A stretch of DNA of 64,000 bases from Oscillospiraceae bacterium (GTDB taxonomy: Bacteria; Bacillota; Clostridia; Oscillospirales; Oscillospiraceae): the NCBI GenBank assembly GCA_022792555.1, contig JAAWBF010000183.1, positions 1 through 64,000 of the forward strand, in the 5' to 3' direction. A program made the translations under genes and the position numbers. Positions 36,870 through 46,557 of this stretch are shown here, one piece after another; within the stretch, counting starts at the first letter, position 1, and each line of letters starts with the position of its first letter. The notes under the pieces were generated by a model that was not told the DNA's origin, did no database searches, and saw only the letters and a list, made by a program, of their open reading frames with translations.

Positions 36870-36928
36870 GAGCTTATCCCGAAATTAGGTGCAAGCAAGA
36901 TGTGTGTAACTAATTTTGGGATATGCTC
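36870..36928. repeat. 59-bp imperfect inverted repeat in the DUF512 leader
   Basis: GAGCTTATCCCGAAATTAG and its near-perfect complement CTAATTTTGGGATATGCTC (17 of 19 pairs) enclose 21 bp. It lies between a -10 box (36958-36963, minus) and the DUF512 start. It resembles a miniature inverted-repeat element or IS remnant, or a leader hairpin. Confidence 0.6.
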
Positions 36929-36957
36929 TTAATCACAGCCGTACAGCGGCTGTTACT

Positions 36958-36963
36958 ATTATA
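36958..36963 (-). promoter_or_regulatory. -10 box candidate for the DUF512-der operon
   Basis: TATAAT on the minus strand, with only a weak -35 (TTTCTT at 17 bp). A further small hairpin ACAGCCG/CGGCTGT (36935-36953) follows it in the leader. Confidence 0.35.
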
Positions 36964-37034
36964 TCCTCTTTCCCGGCAAAAAGAAAGACTGCCGCATCAT
37001 ATCTATGACACAACAGTCTCCTTTACAGGCCAAA

Positions 37035-37232
37035 TTACTTCACGGCCTCAGTGGATTCAGCTTTGCTGAACTCATGGCCGTTGTAGCTCATGCAGGACGC
37101 ACACATCCGATGAGGAAGCCGAAATGCACCACACTTGGGGCAAGTGGTGACGCTGGGATTCTCCAGCTTCCACACGGAGCTGCGCCGCTTGTTCCGGCGC
37201 TGCTTGGACACTTTACTCTTAGGGACTGCCAT
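37035..37232 (-). CDS. rpmF: 50S ribosomal protein L32
   Basis: A 65-residue ribosomal protein. The N-terminus MAVPKSKVSKQRRNKRRSS is diagnostic; the zinc-binding form has CPKCGAFRLPHRMCASC. It follows the DUF177 gene by 64 bp in the usual bacterial order and shares its promoter. The ribosome binding site is AGGAGG. Confidence 0.97.
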   Translation of the reverse strand: MAVPKSKVSKQRRNKRRSSVWKLENPSVTTCPKCGAFRLPHRMCASCMSYNGHEFSKAESTEAVK

Positions 37233-37295
37233 CTATGACACCTCCTTAGGTTAATGCCGTCAAGATTGACAGGCATAAAGTTTTCGGTTTGCTGG

Positions 37296-37802
37296 TTACA
37301 GATCCTCTTTTTTATCCAATAGCTGCGCAAGCGCGGCTAAACGTGGATCGATCTCTTTCTGACAACGGCAGGTCTCCCAATTCAGATTGACACCGCAGCC
37401 TGAACAGAGTCCCTTGCAGTCTTCCGTACACAGATGCTTATTATCCATTCCAAGCACAAGGGCGCTGGTGAACACCTCATCCAAATCAACTGCGCCGTCC
37501 TCTAGCAGGAGAATCTCTTCATTCTCCTCATCCTCTAGTGTCTCGGCCAACAGGCTTTCGACCGGAAGGCGAAGCTCCTGGGTGTAAGGCTCCAGACAGC
37601 GATCACAGATAAGCTCTAAGCTGGTAGCAGCTTCCCCCTCTAACAGCAGAGCATCGGCCATATTTCGCACGCGTCCAGATACCTGTACTGGCTTTGAGAA
37701 GGGGTGTTGTCCGTAAAAATCCAACTCCGAGAGATCCAGCTCAAAGGAAAAGGAACGGGATGCACCTGGTACATGGAGGATGTCCTTGAGATTAAAACGC
37801 AT
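37296..37802 (-). CDS. DUF177 (YceD family) protein
   Basis: A 168-residue protein of the YceD/DUF177 family, implicated in 23S rRNA maturation or accumulation in other bacteria and plants. Typical features are SLELICDRCLEPYTQEL with its C-x-x-C and the C-terminal CSGCGVNLN cysteines. It sits directly upstream of rpmF, the conserved neighbourhood. Confidence 0.92.
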   Translation of the reverse strand: MRFNLKDILHVPGASRSFSFELDLSELDFYGQHPFSKPVQVSGRVRNMADALLLEGEAATSLELICDRCLEPYTQELRLPVESLLAETLEDEENEEILLLEDGAVDLDEVFTSALVLGMDNKHLCTEDCKGLCSGCGVNLNWETCRCQKEIDPRLAALAQLLDKKEDL

Positions 37803-37831
37803 GATACCCTCCTTATAATAGTACGCGCAAC

Positions 37832-37860
37832 ATTATAGCGGACTATTTCTAAATTGTCAA
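37832..37860 (-). promoter_or_regulatory. Consensus sigma-A promoter of DUF177-rpmF
   Basis: Minus strand TTGACA, 17 bp, TATAAT: an exact consensus match, fitting high expression of a ribosomal protein operon. Confidence 0.85.
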
Positions 37861-37956
37861 ATCTTTTTTCGACGAGATGACAGAAGATCCTAAATGCGGG
37901 GGCCAGATAAGCCCTTTCAAAAGTAGTATAGTACAAGCAATTGGAAAAAGAAAGAC

Positions 37957-37985
37957 TTGCATTCAACACACCGGCAGATTATAAT
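37957..37985 (+). promoter_or_regulatory. sigma-A promoter of the lytic transglycosylase gene
   Basis: TTGCAT, 17 bp, TATAAT, about 50 bp upstream of the start codon. Confidence 0.7.
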
Positions 37986-38033
37986 ATTACCTGAGATCGC
38001 CGCCTGTGGATATGGCGGCAAGGGATAGGAACG

Positions 38034-38804
38034 ATGTGTCATATGAAAATTGGAATGGATTTAAGGGTACTTGAGAGTAGTCTGTCTGTTTCTGTTGCCG
38101 GTGCAACCAGGACGGCAAACAGCGGACCCAGCTTTGCCCAAGTTCTAGCCTCGACTTATGTCGGTGGAGAGACAGGTTATGACAGCTATTTTGAGGCCGC
38201 AGCGGAAGCTTATCAGGTACCTGTAAACCTACTCAAAGCAGTAGGCAAGGCCGAGTCTGCCTTTACCGCCGATATTGTCTCTCCTTGCGGCGCCCAAGGA
38301 ATTATGCAGCTAATGCCGTCTACTGCCCGTGCGCTGGGGGTAAACAACGCCTTTGATCCGGCTCAAAATATTATGGGTGGGGCTAAATACCTGCGGCAGA
38401 TGCTGGATCAGTTTGATGGCGATGTTTCTCTGGCACTGGCCGCCTACAACGCCGGTCCCGGCGCAGTAAAGAAATACGGCGGCATCCCCCCCTACCGTGA
38501 GACACAGAATTATGTCAATAAGGTGTTGGGCTATGCAGGAAGCGATATCACTGCGACAGCTCCTTCTGTCTCTCGCGGAGTGGTACAGCCGCTCTCCCAG
38601 ACTACAGTCCCCTCCTTTGAACTGGAGAATACCAGCGATGATTTTCTTACCGGAGAAGACTTGGCCGGGATTGTACAGCAGGTGTTTCAATCTGGCGGTA
38701 CAGTAAGTCAAGAATCGGTCCGTCTCTTGCTAGATCGGATGTTAGACAAGGCCTATCAAGATGAGGAGGAAGAGGACCGGCTTGGTGTCAGGACGGTGCT
38801 CTAG
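38034..38804 (+). CDS. Lytic transglycosylase (SLT domain)
   Basis: A 256-residue protein with an SLT catalytic domain at about residues 55-165: the catalytic Glu in AVGKAESAF, then GAQGIMQLMPSTARALGV and LALAAYNAGPGAVKKYGG. It cleaves peptidoglycan between MurNAc and GlcNAc. There is no signal peptide or lipobox at the N-terminus, unlike most family members. An alternative ATG lies three codons in. The acidic C-terminal tail (YQDEEEEDR) is unusual. It stands between its own promoter and a terminator. Confidence 0.88.
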   Translation: MCHMKIGMDLRVLESSLSVSVAGATRTANSGPSFAQVLASTYVGGETGYDSYFEAAAEAYQVPVNLLKAVGKAESAFTADIVSPCGAQGIMQLMPSTARALGVNNAFDPAQNIMGGAKYLRQMLDQFDGDVSLALAAYNAGPGAVKKYGGIPPYRETQNYVNKVLGYAGSDITATAPSVSRGVVQPLSQTTVPSFELENTSDDFLTGEDLAGIVQQVFQSGGTVSQESVRLLLDRMLDKAYQDEEEEDRLGVRTVL

Positions 38805-38818
38805 AACAGAATTACGCC

Positions 38819-38850
38819 GCACGGGCTGTGTAACAGCCCGTGCGTTCTTA
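38819..38850 (+). terminator. Terminator after the lytic transglycosylase gene
   Basis: A perfect 11-bp stem GCACGGGCTGT / ACAGCCCGTGC with a 3-nt loop, followed by GTTCTT. Confidence 0.7.
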
Positions 38851-38874
38851 TCATACAGCAGGAGATGAGCAGAG

Positions 38875-39912
38875 ATGCGGGAATTTACCATCGGTAAGAA
38901 CGACGCTGGACAGAGGCTTGACCGTTGGCTTTCAAAATCATTGCCCCTCCTCCCTGCCCCGTTGGCTCAAAAGTATATCCGTCGCAAGCGGGTTAAGGTC
39001 AACGGAAAAGGTTCTCAGCGGGATGTGCGTCTTCAGATCGGCGATGTGCTACAGTTGTATATTAACGATGAATTTTTTGACGCACCTGCGCCGGAAAACG
39101 CCTTTCTTTCGGTTTTCAAGCCTCATCTGGATCTGGTCTATGAGGATGAAAACCTGTTGCTGATCAATAAACGCCCTGGTCTGGTGGTCCATCCAGATGA
39201 AAACGAGCGGGTCAACACCCTCATTACCCACATTCAGGCCTATCTCTATCAAAAAAAGGAGTGGAGCCCCTACTGGGAGCACAGCTTTACACCCGCACTA
39301 TGCAACCGGATTGACCGCAACACAGGCGGTATTGTAATTGCAGCCAAAAATGCCGAGACCCTGCGGGTGATAAACCAAAAGATTAAGGATCGGGAAATTG
39401 AAAAATACTACCTGGCTGTCATACATGGTCAGATGGTTCCGCCAAATGGCAAGCTGGAGGGCTTTTTGCGCAAGGATGAAGCAAAAAAACAGGTGGAGGT
39501 TTACCGCCATCCAGTTCCAGGCGGAAAGACCGCTGTCACCCACTACCGAACGCTGGCGGTTAAAAATGGGCTGTCTCTGGTGGAGTGTGAGCTGCTGACT
39601 GGGCGTACCCACCAGATCCGTGCGCAGTTTGCTGCCACAGGTCACCCACTGCTTGGGGACGGGAAATATGGCCGGGAGCGGGACAAAAAGACCTATGGAC
39701 GCAGCTTTCAGGCGCTCTACTCTTACAAGCTCTCCTTCCAATTTACAACGGAAGCTGGACTGCTGGAGTATTTGAATCACAGGACCTTTTCTGTTGCGCA
39801 GGTAGATTTTGCAGCGGAATATTTTCCGGAGGTTGTGCGGGATAAATGTATGTTTTTGGAAAGGAAAAGGCGCCAAAGTCAAATTCCGCAAAATCTTGTA
39901 GATTCTTATTGA
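38875..39912 (+). CDS. RluA family 23S rRNA pseudouridine synthase
   Basis: A 345-residue enzyme converting uridine to pseudouridine in rRNA. An N-terminal S4-like RNA-binding domain (QRLDRWLSKSL, YIRRKRVKVNGK) precedes the catalytic domain with LLINKRPGLVVHP and NRIDRNTGGIVI, where the Asp is the catalytic nucleophile. ECELLTGRTHQIRAQFA is also typical. The C-terminal tail of about 40 residues is not conserved-looking. Which uridine is modified cannot be told. Confidence 0.92.
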   Translation: MREFTIGKNDAGQRLDRWLSKSLPLLPAPLAQKYIRRKRVKVNGKGSQRDVRLQIGDVLQLYINDEFFDAPAPENAFLSVFKPHLDLVYEDENLLLINKRPGLVVHPDENERVNTLITHIQAYLYQKKEWSPYWEHSFTPALCNRIDRNTGGIVIAAKNAETLRVINQKIKDREIEKYYLAVIHGQMVPPNGKLEGFLRKDEAKKQVEVYRHPVPGGKTAVTHYRTLAVKNGLSLVECELLTGRTHQIRAQFAATGHPLLGDGKYGRERDKKTYGRSFQALYSYKLSFQFTTEAGLLEYLNHRTFSVAQVDFAAEYFPEVVRDKCMFLERKRRQSQIPQNLVDSY

Positions 39913-39937
39913 CTTTTCTTCGGATAACATATATATT
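39909..39937 (+). promoter_or_regulatory. Candidate promoter upstream of the pot operon
   Basis: TTGACT, 17 bp, TATATT at the end of the rluA-like gene. A strong terminator hairpin follows only 11 bp later, so either this promoter feeds an attenuated leader or the true pot promoter lies after the hairpin. Confidence 0.4.
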
Positions 39938-39947
39938 TGAGTCGTTG

Positions 39948-39986
39948 AAAAGGCGTACCCAACCGCCAGTTGGGTACGCCTTTTCT
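39948..39986 (+). terminator. Strong terminator between the RluA-like gene and potA
   Basis: A perfect 16-bp stem AAAAGGCGTACCCAAC / GTTGGGTACGCCTTTT with a 5-nt loop; good on both strands. Confidence 0.88.
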
Positions 39987-40069
39987 TAGAATCTGTCAAC
40001 ATAATTTTTTCTTCCAGATGGGAGGAAAGCATTCGTGGCCGAAAGGCCATAAGAAACGGGGGAGGATAC

Positions 40070-41197
40070 ATGTCCAAAGAGCTTATCCGCTTGTCGGATT
40101 GTGTCATGAAATTTGACGATGACTTGATCTTGGATCACATCAATCTCTATATAAACGACAAAGAGTTCCTTACACTGCTTGGTCCCAGCGGGTGCGGTAA
40201 GACAACCACGCTCAGGATCATTGGTGGGTTTCAAAAGCCCACATCGGGGGATGTCTTTTTTGACGGCGTGAGGATTAATGATCTCCCCCCCCATAAACGA
40301 AAGGTGAATACTGTCTTTCAAAAATACGCACTATTTACCCACATGAACATCTTTGAGAATGTGGCATTTGGCCTTCGGATTGCCAAGATCCCTCCAAAGG
40401 AACTCACAGTGCGGGTGGAGGAAGCCTTGACACTGGTGAACTTAGGGGGCTATGGAAAACGGACTGTAGATTCCCTCTCCGGCGGCCAGCAGCAGCGTGT
40501 CGCCATTGCCAGAGCAATTGTAAACCGACCTCAGGTCCTCCTGCTGGACGAGCCATTGGGGGCCTTGGACCTCAAGCTGCGAAAAGACATGCAGATTGAG
40601 CTGAAAAAGATTCAACAGCAGGTTGGAATTACCTTTGTCTATGTCACCCATGACCAGGAGGAGGCGCTCTCTATGAGCGATACCATTGTGGTCATGAATC
40701 AAGGCCGGATTCAGCAGATTGGTACTCCCCAGGATATCTATAACGAGCCGAAAAATGCCTTTGTAGCCGATTTTATCGGGGAGAGCAATATCATAGATGG
40801 GATTATGCACGCCGACGGTGTCGTTGGCATGTATGGCAAACGTTTCCCATGTCTGGACAGCGGCTTCTCTCCCAACGAGCCTGTAGATGTGGTGATCCGC
40901 CCGGAGGATATCGACATTGTCCCGGTGGAGCAGGGACAGCTCACTGGCGTGGTGACAGAGGTCACATTTAAAGGCGTACACTACGATACCATTGTGGACT
41001 TTAGAGGCTTCAAGTGGCTGATTCAGACCACGGACTACTCACCCGTCGGCGCAAAAATTGGAGTGAAGATCGATCCAGATGGCTTTCACATCATGAAAAA
41101 GAGCCGGTATTCCGGTATGTTTGGGGACTATAGCTCTTACAGCGCGGAATATGACGAGTTGAGTGAGTCTGCGGAGGACAGCGGCGATGAAGAATAA
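40070..41197 (+). CDS. potA: Spermidine/putrescine ABC transporter ATPase
   Basis: The 375-residue ATPase of the polyamine importer. Walker [10 protein letters not shown], signature [14 protein letters not shown], Walker B LLLDEP and the switch His in YVTHDQEEA are all present; the C-terminal TOBE domain spans roughly residues 280-350. The ribosome binding site is GGGGGAGG. A small TGGCC-GAAA-GGCCA hairpin lies just upstream. First gene of potABCD; its end overlaps potB by 11 bp. Confidence 0.96.
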   Translation: MSKELIRLSDCVMKFDDDLILDHINLYINDKEFLTLLGPSGCGKTTTLRIIGGFQKPTSGDVFFDGVRINDLPPHKRKVNTVFQKYALFTHMNIFENVAFGLRIAKIPPKELTVRVEEALTLVNLGGYGKRTVDSLSGGQQQRVAIARAIVNRPQVLLLDEPLGALDLKLRKDMQIELKKIQQQVGITFVYVTHDQEEALSMSDTIVVMNQGRIQQIGTPQDIYNEPKNAFVADFIGESNIIDGIMHADGVVGMYGKRFPCLDSGFSPNEPVDVVIRPEDIDIVPVEQGQLTGVVTEVTFKGVHYDTIVDFRGFKWLIQTTDYSPVGAKIGVKIDPDGFHIMKKSRYSGMFGDYSSYSAEYDELSESAEDSGDEE

Positions 41198-42065
41198 GCT
41201 GTTGGGTATCCCCTATATTATCTGGATGGCAATTTTTGTGGTAGCCCCGCTGATTCTGGTGGTTATCTTCGCCTTTACAGGCCGGAACGGTGGATTTACT
41301 CTGGAGAACTTCTCTACCATGAACCAGTATGTGGGGGTTTTTGGAGATTCTTTTTTGCTCGCTCTTGTGGCCACCATGGCTTGTATTTTCATCGGATATC
41401 CTCTGGCTTACTTTCTCAGCCGGGAGAACGCCGCCCTCAAAGGGATGGCCATGATGCTGATCATGCTGCCCATGTGGATGAACTTTCTGCTGCGCACCTA
41501 CTCCTGGATGTCTCTGCTGGAGGACACCGGCTTGCTGAACCGCCTGTTTCAGGCGATCCATTTGATTGACCTGGTCAATGTCATCGGCAGCAGTATGGCG
41601 GGACTGCTAAACCAGCCCTATGAGCCCATCGAATTTTTCCATATGATCAACACGCCAGGGGCGGTCATCCTGGGCATGGTCTACAATTTTCTCCCCTTTA
41701 TGGTCCTTCCCATTTTCTCTGTGATTGATAAAATTGACCATCGTGTCATAGAGGCGGCCCAGGACTTGGGGGCGGACAGCACGGTGGTCTTTCGGCGGAT
41801 CATCTTTCCACTCTCTCTTCCAGGTGTATTGTCCGGTGTGACCATGGTCTTTATTCCATCGGTGTCCACCTTTGTCATCTCCGGTCTGCTGGGAGGCGGA
41901 AAGACAATGCTTCTGGGTGATCTGATCCAGATGCAGTTCTCTGGCAACACCTATAATCCAAATCTTGGATCTGCTATATCCCTTGTGATGATGGTGATCG
42001 TGCTGGTGTGCATATCCATCATGAATCGCTTTGGCAGCGGCGGAGAGGAGGCGGTGGTGCTATGA
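41187..42065 (+). CDS. potB: Spermidine/putrescine ABC transporter permease PotB
   Basis: A 292-residue membrane permease. The N-terminal membrane segment begins [21 protein letters not shown]; the [25 protein letters not shown] loop is the ATPase-docking EAA motif. The start was taken at the ATG after GGAGGACAG, giving an 11-bp overlap with potA rather than the longer track ORF. Confidence 0.95.
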   Translation: MKNKLLGIPYIIWMAIFVVAPLILVVIFAFTGRNGGFTLENFSTMNQYVGVFGDSFLLALVATMACIFIGYPLAYFLSRENAALKGMAMMLIMLPMWMNFLLRTYSWMSLLEDTGLLNRLFQAIHLIDLVNVIGSSMAGLLNQPYEPIEFFHMINTPGAVILGMVYNFLPFMVLPIFSVIDKIDHRVIEAAQDLGADSTVVFRRIIFPLSLPGVLSGVTMVFIPSVSTFVISGLLGGGKTMLLGDLIQMQFSGNTYNPNLGSAISLVMMVIVLVCISIMNRFGSGGEEAVVL

Positions 42066-42886
42066 GACAAAATGGATTCCTCTCCCGTATTTTTATCGCG
42101 CTTGTATACCTCTTTCTCTATGCGCCTATCTTTGTGCTCATCGCTTTTTCTTTCAACTCCACCAAAAGCCGGACGGTTTGGAGCGGTTTTTCCCTGCAAT
42201 GGTATCGGGATCTGCTGCGAAATGCAGAAATCATGGACGCACTTCAAACAACGCTCTTGGTTTCCGTTTTGGCCGCTGTAATTGCGACCATAGCGGGCAC
42301 TGCTGCGGCTATTGGCTTTTTTAGCATGAAGCGCCGTCCACGGGGAATCTGTTTGGCAATCAATAATATTCCTATGACAAACGCGGATATCATCACGGGT
42401 GTGTCATTAATGCTGTTATTTGTCTTCGCAGGCCGGGTTTTGAACTTAAATTTTAGATTGGGTTTTGGGACACTCCTGCTAGCCCATATTACCTTTGATA
42501 TCCCCTATGTCATTCTCTCGGTACTGCCCAAGTTGCGGCAGCTGGACCCTAACATCTATGAGGCCGCCCAGGATCTTGGGGCGACAGGTCTATATGCGTT
42601 CCATCGGGTGGTGTTCCCTGAGATCGCGCCTGGGGTGATTAACGGCCTGATGATCGCCTTTACCATGTCGATAGACGACTTTGTCATCAGTTACTTTACA
42701 GCCGGTCAGACCTCAACCTTGGCCATGGTCATCTACTCTATGACCCGTAGAAAGGTCTCACCGGAGATCAACGCCTTATCTACCCTGATGTTTCTTGTAG
42801 TCCTCTCTCTCCTGCTCATTATCAATTTGAGACAGATTCAGCAGGAGCGCGCTGTAGCGAAAAAGTTAGCCCACGCAAAACACTGA
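42062..42886 (+). CDS. potC: Spermidine/putrescine ABC transporter permease PotC
   Basis: A 274-residue second permease. The docking loop [25 protein letters not shown] is present, as is NNIPMTNADIITGVSLMLLF, typical of PotC. The ATG overlaps the potB stop by ATGA. About six membrane segments. Followed by potD after a 104-bp gap. Confidence 0.95.
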   Translation: MRQNGFLSRIFIALVYLFLYAPIFVLIAFSFNSTKSRTVWSGFSLQWYRDLLRNAEIMDALQTTLLVSVLAAVIATIAGTAAAIGFFSMKRRPRGICLAINNIPMTNADIITGVSLMLLFVFAGRVLNLNFRLGFGTLLLAHITFDIPYVILSVLPKLRQLDPNIYEAAQDLGATGLYAFHRVVFPEIAPGVINGLMIAFTMSIDDFVISYFTAGQTSTLAMVIYSMTRRKVSPEINALSTLMFLVVLSLLLIINLRQIQQERAVAKKLAHAKH

Positions 42887-42990
42887 TAACATGCTCTGAC
42901 GTATGTACGGCAAGAGCTTGTTATAGGGCACTCACCGGATACCGGTAGAACCCATCCAATTTTTACTCTGAAAGGGGCAAACGAAAGAAA

Positions 42991-44031
42991 TTGAAAAGAA
43001 CTCTGGCTGTTTTCCTGACGGCGGCCCTGCTGGCTGCCGCCCTCCCCGGCTGCGGCGGCAGCAAAAATGTAGTCAATGTCTACAACTGGGGTGAGTACAT
43101 TGATATGTCGGTGCTGGAGGACTTCGAAGCTCAGACGGGAATTCAAGTCAATTACCAGACCTTTGACAACAACGAATCTATGTACTCCCTGCTCAGTTCG
43201 GGCGGCAGCAGCTATGATGTGATCATTCCCTCAGACTATATGATCTCTCGGATGATCGAAGAGGACATGCTGGAACCTCTGGATTTTGACCAGATTCCAA
43301 ACTTTGAGGACATCGATCCGGCCCTGAAGAATCCAGAGTACGATCCCACCAACGCCTACAGCGTCCCCTATATGTGGGGCACGGTGGGGATCATCTATAA
43401 CACGGAAAAGGTATCCAGTCCTGTAGACAGCTGGGACATTCTCTTCGACCCCGATTATGCCGGGCAGATCCTGATGTTCGACAACTCCAGAGACGCCATT
43501 GGAATTGCTCTCAAATCTCTGGGTTACTCCTACAACACCACAGATGAGACCCAGATTACCCAGGCGGTAGATCTGCTGGTAGAGGAAAAGCCCCTGGTCC
43601 AATCCTATGTCATGGATCAGATCTTCGATAAATTAGAGGGCGGAGAGGCCGCCGTAGGTCCCTACTACGCAGGCGACTATATCACGATGGTAGAGAATAA
43701 CCCTGCCCTCGCCTTCTGTCTACCGAAAGAGGGCTCTAACCTCTTTGTAGATGCAATGTGTATTCCAAAGGGGGCCCAAAATAAGGGAAATGCAGAGACC
43801 TTTATCAATTTTATGTGCTCTACTGAAGTTGGGATAAAAAACTGCACCGAGATCGGCTATTCCACTCCCCTGCTGAGTGTCAAGGAGGCCCTGCCCGACG
43901 AAATTAAAAACAATCCTGTGGCCTATCCCAGTGCTGAAGTTTTGGCAGGCTGTGAGACCTTTACCAATCTGCCCGAAAATATTCTGATGCTGTATGACAG
44001 CGAATGGACCCGTCTAAAGACCACCAAGTAA
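42991..44031 (+). CDS. potD: Spermidine/putrescine-binding lipoprotein PotD
   Basis: A 346-residue extracellular solute-binding lipoprotein. The signal sequence ends in the lipobox LPGC at about residue 21; the mature part begins NVVNVYNWGEYID, a hallmark of PotD/PotF proteins, with YDVIIPSDYMISRMIE and VPYMWGTVGIIYNTEKV further on. It starts with TTG, with AAAGGGG 13 bp upstream, a rather long spacing. It captures polyamines for PotABC. Confidence 0.95.
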   Translation: MKRTLAVFLTAALLAAALPGCGGSKNVVNVYNWGEYIDMSVLEDFEAQTGIQVNYQTFDNNESMYSLLSSGGSSYDVIIPSDYMISRMIEEDMLEPLDFDQIPNFEDIDPALKNPEYDPTNAYSVPYMWGTVGIIYNTEKVSSPVDSWDILFDPDYAGQILMFDNSRDAIGIALKSLGYSYNTTDETQITQAVDLLVEEKPLVQSYVMDQIFDKLEGGEAAVGPYYAGDYITMVENNPALAFCLPKEGSNLFVDAMCIPKGAQNKGNAETFINFMCSTEVGIKNCTEIGYSTPLLSVKEALPDEIKNNPVAYPSAEVLAGCETFTNLPENILMLYDSEWTRLKTTK

Positions 44032-44033
44032 CC

Positions 44034-44077
44034 AAAGACGGCGGAGAGAACACAAATTTCTCTCCGCCGTCTTTTTG
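44034..44077. terminator. Bidirectional terminator between potD and ribH
   Basis: A 16-17 bp stem AAAGACGGCGGAGAGAA / TTCTCTCCGCCGTCTTT followed by TTT on the plus side; it lies between convergent operons. Confidence 0.85.
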
Positions 44078-44100
44078 AACCTTTCTCTTTCAAAAAAGGA

Positions 44101-44568
44101 TTAAGCCTCAATCTCCCGGATCAGATTGACCATCTCAATGGCACTGAGGGCACAGTCATAGCCCTTGTTGCCTGCCTTGGTCCCGGCGCGCTCAATGGCC
44201 TGCTCAATGTTTTCAGTGGTCAGCACACCAAAGAGGACGGGGAGATCGCTGTGTAGGGCGACCTGTGCGATCCCTTTGGAGACCTCATTGCACACATAGT
44301 CATAGTGGCTGGTACTGCCACGGATGACCGCGCCCAAGCAGATGATTGCGTCATATTTGCCGCTCTTGGCCATCTTGGAGGCGATCAGCGGTATTTCAAA
44401 GGCGCCGGGAACCCAGGCTACAGAGATATTCTCCTCCTTGACATCATGGCGCAGTAGTCCGTCCATAGCGCCGTCAAGCAGTTTGGACGAGATGAACTCA
44501 TTAAACCGGGTGACAACAATACCAATCCGAATTTGATTGGGGATCAGTTTTCCTTCAAAGGTTTTCAT
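44101..44568 (-). CDS. ribH: 6,7-dimethyl-8-ribityllumazine synthase
   Basis: A 155-residue enzyme joining the ribityl-uracil amine with dihydroxybutanone phosphate. Motifs include [45 protein letters not shown] (catalytic His region) and [17 protein letters not shown]. Last gene of the rib operon, 20 bp after ribBA. Confidence 0.98.
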   Translation of the reverse strand: MKTFEGKLIPNQIRIGIVVTRFNEFISSKLLDGAMDGLLRHDVKEENISVAWVPGAFEIPLIASKMAKSGKYDAIICLGAVIRGSTSHYDYVCNEVSKGIAQVALHSDLPVLFGVLTTENIEQAIERAGTKAGNKGYDCALSAIEMVNLIREIEA

Positions 44569-44588
44569 CGTAATATTCCTCCTATTTA

Positions 44589-45713
44589 TTAAATTGGGAT
44601 GTGTTCCACAATCTCCATGCCAAAGTCAGAGAGCTGATAGACCTTGTCAGCGTTATTGGTCAGCAGACGCATGGTTTTGACCCCAAGGTCACGCAGGATC
44701 TGCGCGCCGATAAAGTATTCCCGCTGGTCTCCCTCAAAACCTAAGGCGCGGTCAGCCTCTATGGTATCCATCCCCTTATCCTGCAATTCATAGGCCCGTA
44801 GCTCATTGATTAAACCAAGCCCTCGGCCCTCCTGCCGCATATAGAGGAGGACTCCTCTGCCCTCCTGGTTGATCTGAGTCAGGGCGGAGGCGAGCTGTGC
44901 ACCGCTGTCACAGCGCAGGGATCCAAAGGCATCCCCAGTCAGACACTCAGAATGAACCCGGCACAGCAGATTCTGTCCATCTCCAATCTCGCCCTTGACC
45001 AGGGCGACATGGTGGGTCCCATCTAGCAGGCTTACATATCCATGGGCCATGAAGTCACCGTACTTAGTGGGCATTTTCGTAGCGGCTACCGGTTCTACCA
45101 GCCGGTCATACTTCTTCCGGTATTCCTGGAGATCCTTGATGGTGATAAACACAAGGCCAAATTTCTGGGCCAGCTCAATTAACTCTGGAGTACGCATCAT
45201 AGTTCCGTCTTCCCGCATGATCTCACAGCATAGCCCGCAGGCTTTGAGTCCGGCCAGACGCATAAGGTCTACCGTCGCCTCGGTGTGGCCGTTGCGCTCC
45301 AAAACGCCGTTTCGCTTGGCCAGCAGAGGAAACATATGGCCGGGACGGCGAAAGTCCTCCGGCTTGACACCATCCTCTACACATTTCATCGCGGTAATGG
45401 AGCGCTCTGCTGCGGAAATGCCGGTTGTGGTATCGACATGGTCAATTGAGACGGTAAAGGCGGTCTCATGGTTGTCTGTATTTTGGGAGACCATCTGGGG
45501 AACCTGGAGCTTTTTGACAAACTCCTCCGCCATAGGCATACAGATTAAGCCCTTTCCATGGATGGCCATAAAATTGACATTCTCCGTGGTGGCAAACTGG
45601 GCGGCGCAGATGAAATCGCCCTCATTCTCCCGGTCTGGGTCGTCCGTGACAAGGATAATTTTACCCTGCCGCAATGCCTCCAGGGCATCCTTAATAGTGT
45701 GAAATGAAAACAT
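44589..45713 (-). CDS. ribBA: Bifunctional DHBP synthase / GTP cyclohydrolase II
   Basis: A 374-residue fusion. The N-terminal RibB half has [19 protein letters not shown] and RRPGHMFPL; the C-terminal RibA half has the zinc-site [18 protein letters not shown] and [17 protein letters not shown]. It supplies both precursors of riboflavin: dihydroxybutanone phosphate and the pyrimidine from GTP. It lies between ribE and ribH. Confidence 0.98.
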   Translation of the reverse strand: MFSFHTIKDALEALRQGKIILVTDDPDRENEGDFICAAQFATTENVNFMAIHGKGLICMPMAEEFVKKLQVPQMVSQNTDNHETAFTVSIDHVDTTTGISAAERSITAMKCVEDGVKPEDFRRPGHMFPLLAKRNGVLERNGHTEATVDLMRLAGLKACGLCCEIMREDGTMMRTPELIELAQKFGLVFITIKDLQEYRKKYDRLVEPVAATKMPTKYGDFMAHGYVSLLDGTHHVALVKGEIGDGQNLLCRVHSECLTGDAFGSLRCDSGAQLASALTQINQEGRGVLLYMRQEGRGLGLINELRAYELQDKGMDTIEADRALGFEGDQREYFIGAQILRDLGVKTMRLLTNNADKVYQLSDFGMEIVEHIPI

Positions 45714-45726
45714 AGGGCGGAACCTC

Positions 45727-46374
45727 CTAAAATCCGTACTGGATTAAAAATTCTCTGGTCAGGCCGCCTGCCGGCTTGGCCGTGGACTCCGGCTGGAGCA
45801 GCCGCTCCACATACTTTCCAATGATGTCATTTTCCAGATTCACGATATCTCCAGGGCGTTTCCCGCCCAAGCTTGTGACCTTGGCTGTGTGGGGGATTAC
45901 GGAGACCTGAAAACGATCTGATACGACTTTAGCCACCGTTAAGCTGATACCGTCAATGGTGATAGATCCCTTTTCCACAATATACTTCATCAGTGGGGCC
46001 CCAGCCTTGATGGTATACCAGACTGCGTTATCGTCCTCCTTCACTGCCGTGATCTCTCCCGTACCGTCGATATGGCCGGATACAATATGCCCGCCGAACC
46101 GCCCGTCTGCCGCCATGGCCCGTTCCAGGTTGACCTTGGTGCCTGGACGAATGTTTTCTAAAGAGGAACGGTCCAGTGTTTCATGCATGACATCGGCAGT
46201 AAATTGACCACCATGAATCCCGGTGACGGTCAGGCAGACGCCATTCACGGCCACGCTGTCTCCCAGCTTTAAATCAGAAAAAATCAACGTTCCGCTGATA
46301 GTGAGTGCCGAGGAATGAGGACCGCGCTTCACCGCTGCGATCTCGCCGACCTCCTCAACAATTCCTGTAAACAT
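45727..46374 (-). CDS. ribE: Riboflavin synthase alpha subunit
   Basis: A 215-residue enzyme dismutating two lumazines into riboflavin. The duplicated barrel begins with [15 protein letters not shown] and repeats as [30 protein letters not shown] and [12 protein letters not shown] are the paired lumazine-site motifs. The start was set at this MFTGI ATG; the track ORF runs upstream. First gene of the operon; ribD, which is normally before it, is absent from the window. Confidence 0.97.
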   Translation of the reverse strand: MFTGIVEEVGEIAAVKRGPHSSALTISGTLIFSDLKLGDSVAVNGVCLTVTGIHGGQFTADVMHETLDRSSLENIRPGTKVNLERAMAADGRFGGHIVSGHIDGTGEITAVKEDDNAVWYTIKAGAPLMKYIVEKGSITIDGISLTVAKVVSDRFQVSVIPHTAKVTSLGGKRPGDIVNLENDIIGKYVERLLQPESTAKPAGGLTREFLIQYGF

Positions 46375-46436
46375 CCTGTTCAACCTCGCATTTCCGCTCC
46401 GTCTGCCCCACCTATAATTCAGAACAGACAAAAACA

Positions 46437-46460
46437 CCCTGAACCAAGTCAGATTCAGGG
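46437..46460 (-). terminator. Second terminator of the rib leader
   Basis: On the minus strand CCCTGAA / TTCAGGG (7-bp stem, 10-nt loop) followed by TGTTTTTGTC. It is downstream of the first leader terminator and upstream of ribE. Confidence 0.6.
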
Positions 46461-46494
46461 CGCTGACACAGCAGAGAAAGAACTACAATCAACC

Positions 46495-46528
46495 AAAAAG
46501 CCCTGAAATGACAACGTCATTCCAGGGC
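46495..46528 (-). terminator. First terminator of the rib leader (expression platform)
   Basis: On the minus strand GCCCTGGAATGAC / GTCATTTCAGGGC with a 3-nt loop and five T. It is the probable OFF arm controlled by FMN binding. Confidence 0.85.
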
Positions 46529-46557
46529 CACAGTTCATCACAATTCCTATCCGTTGC

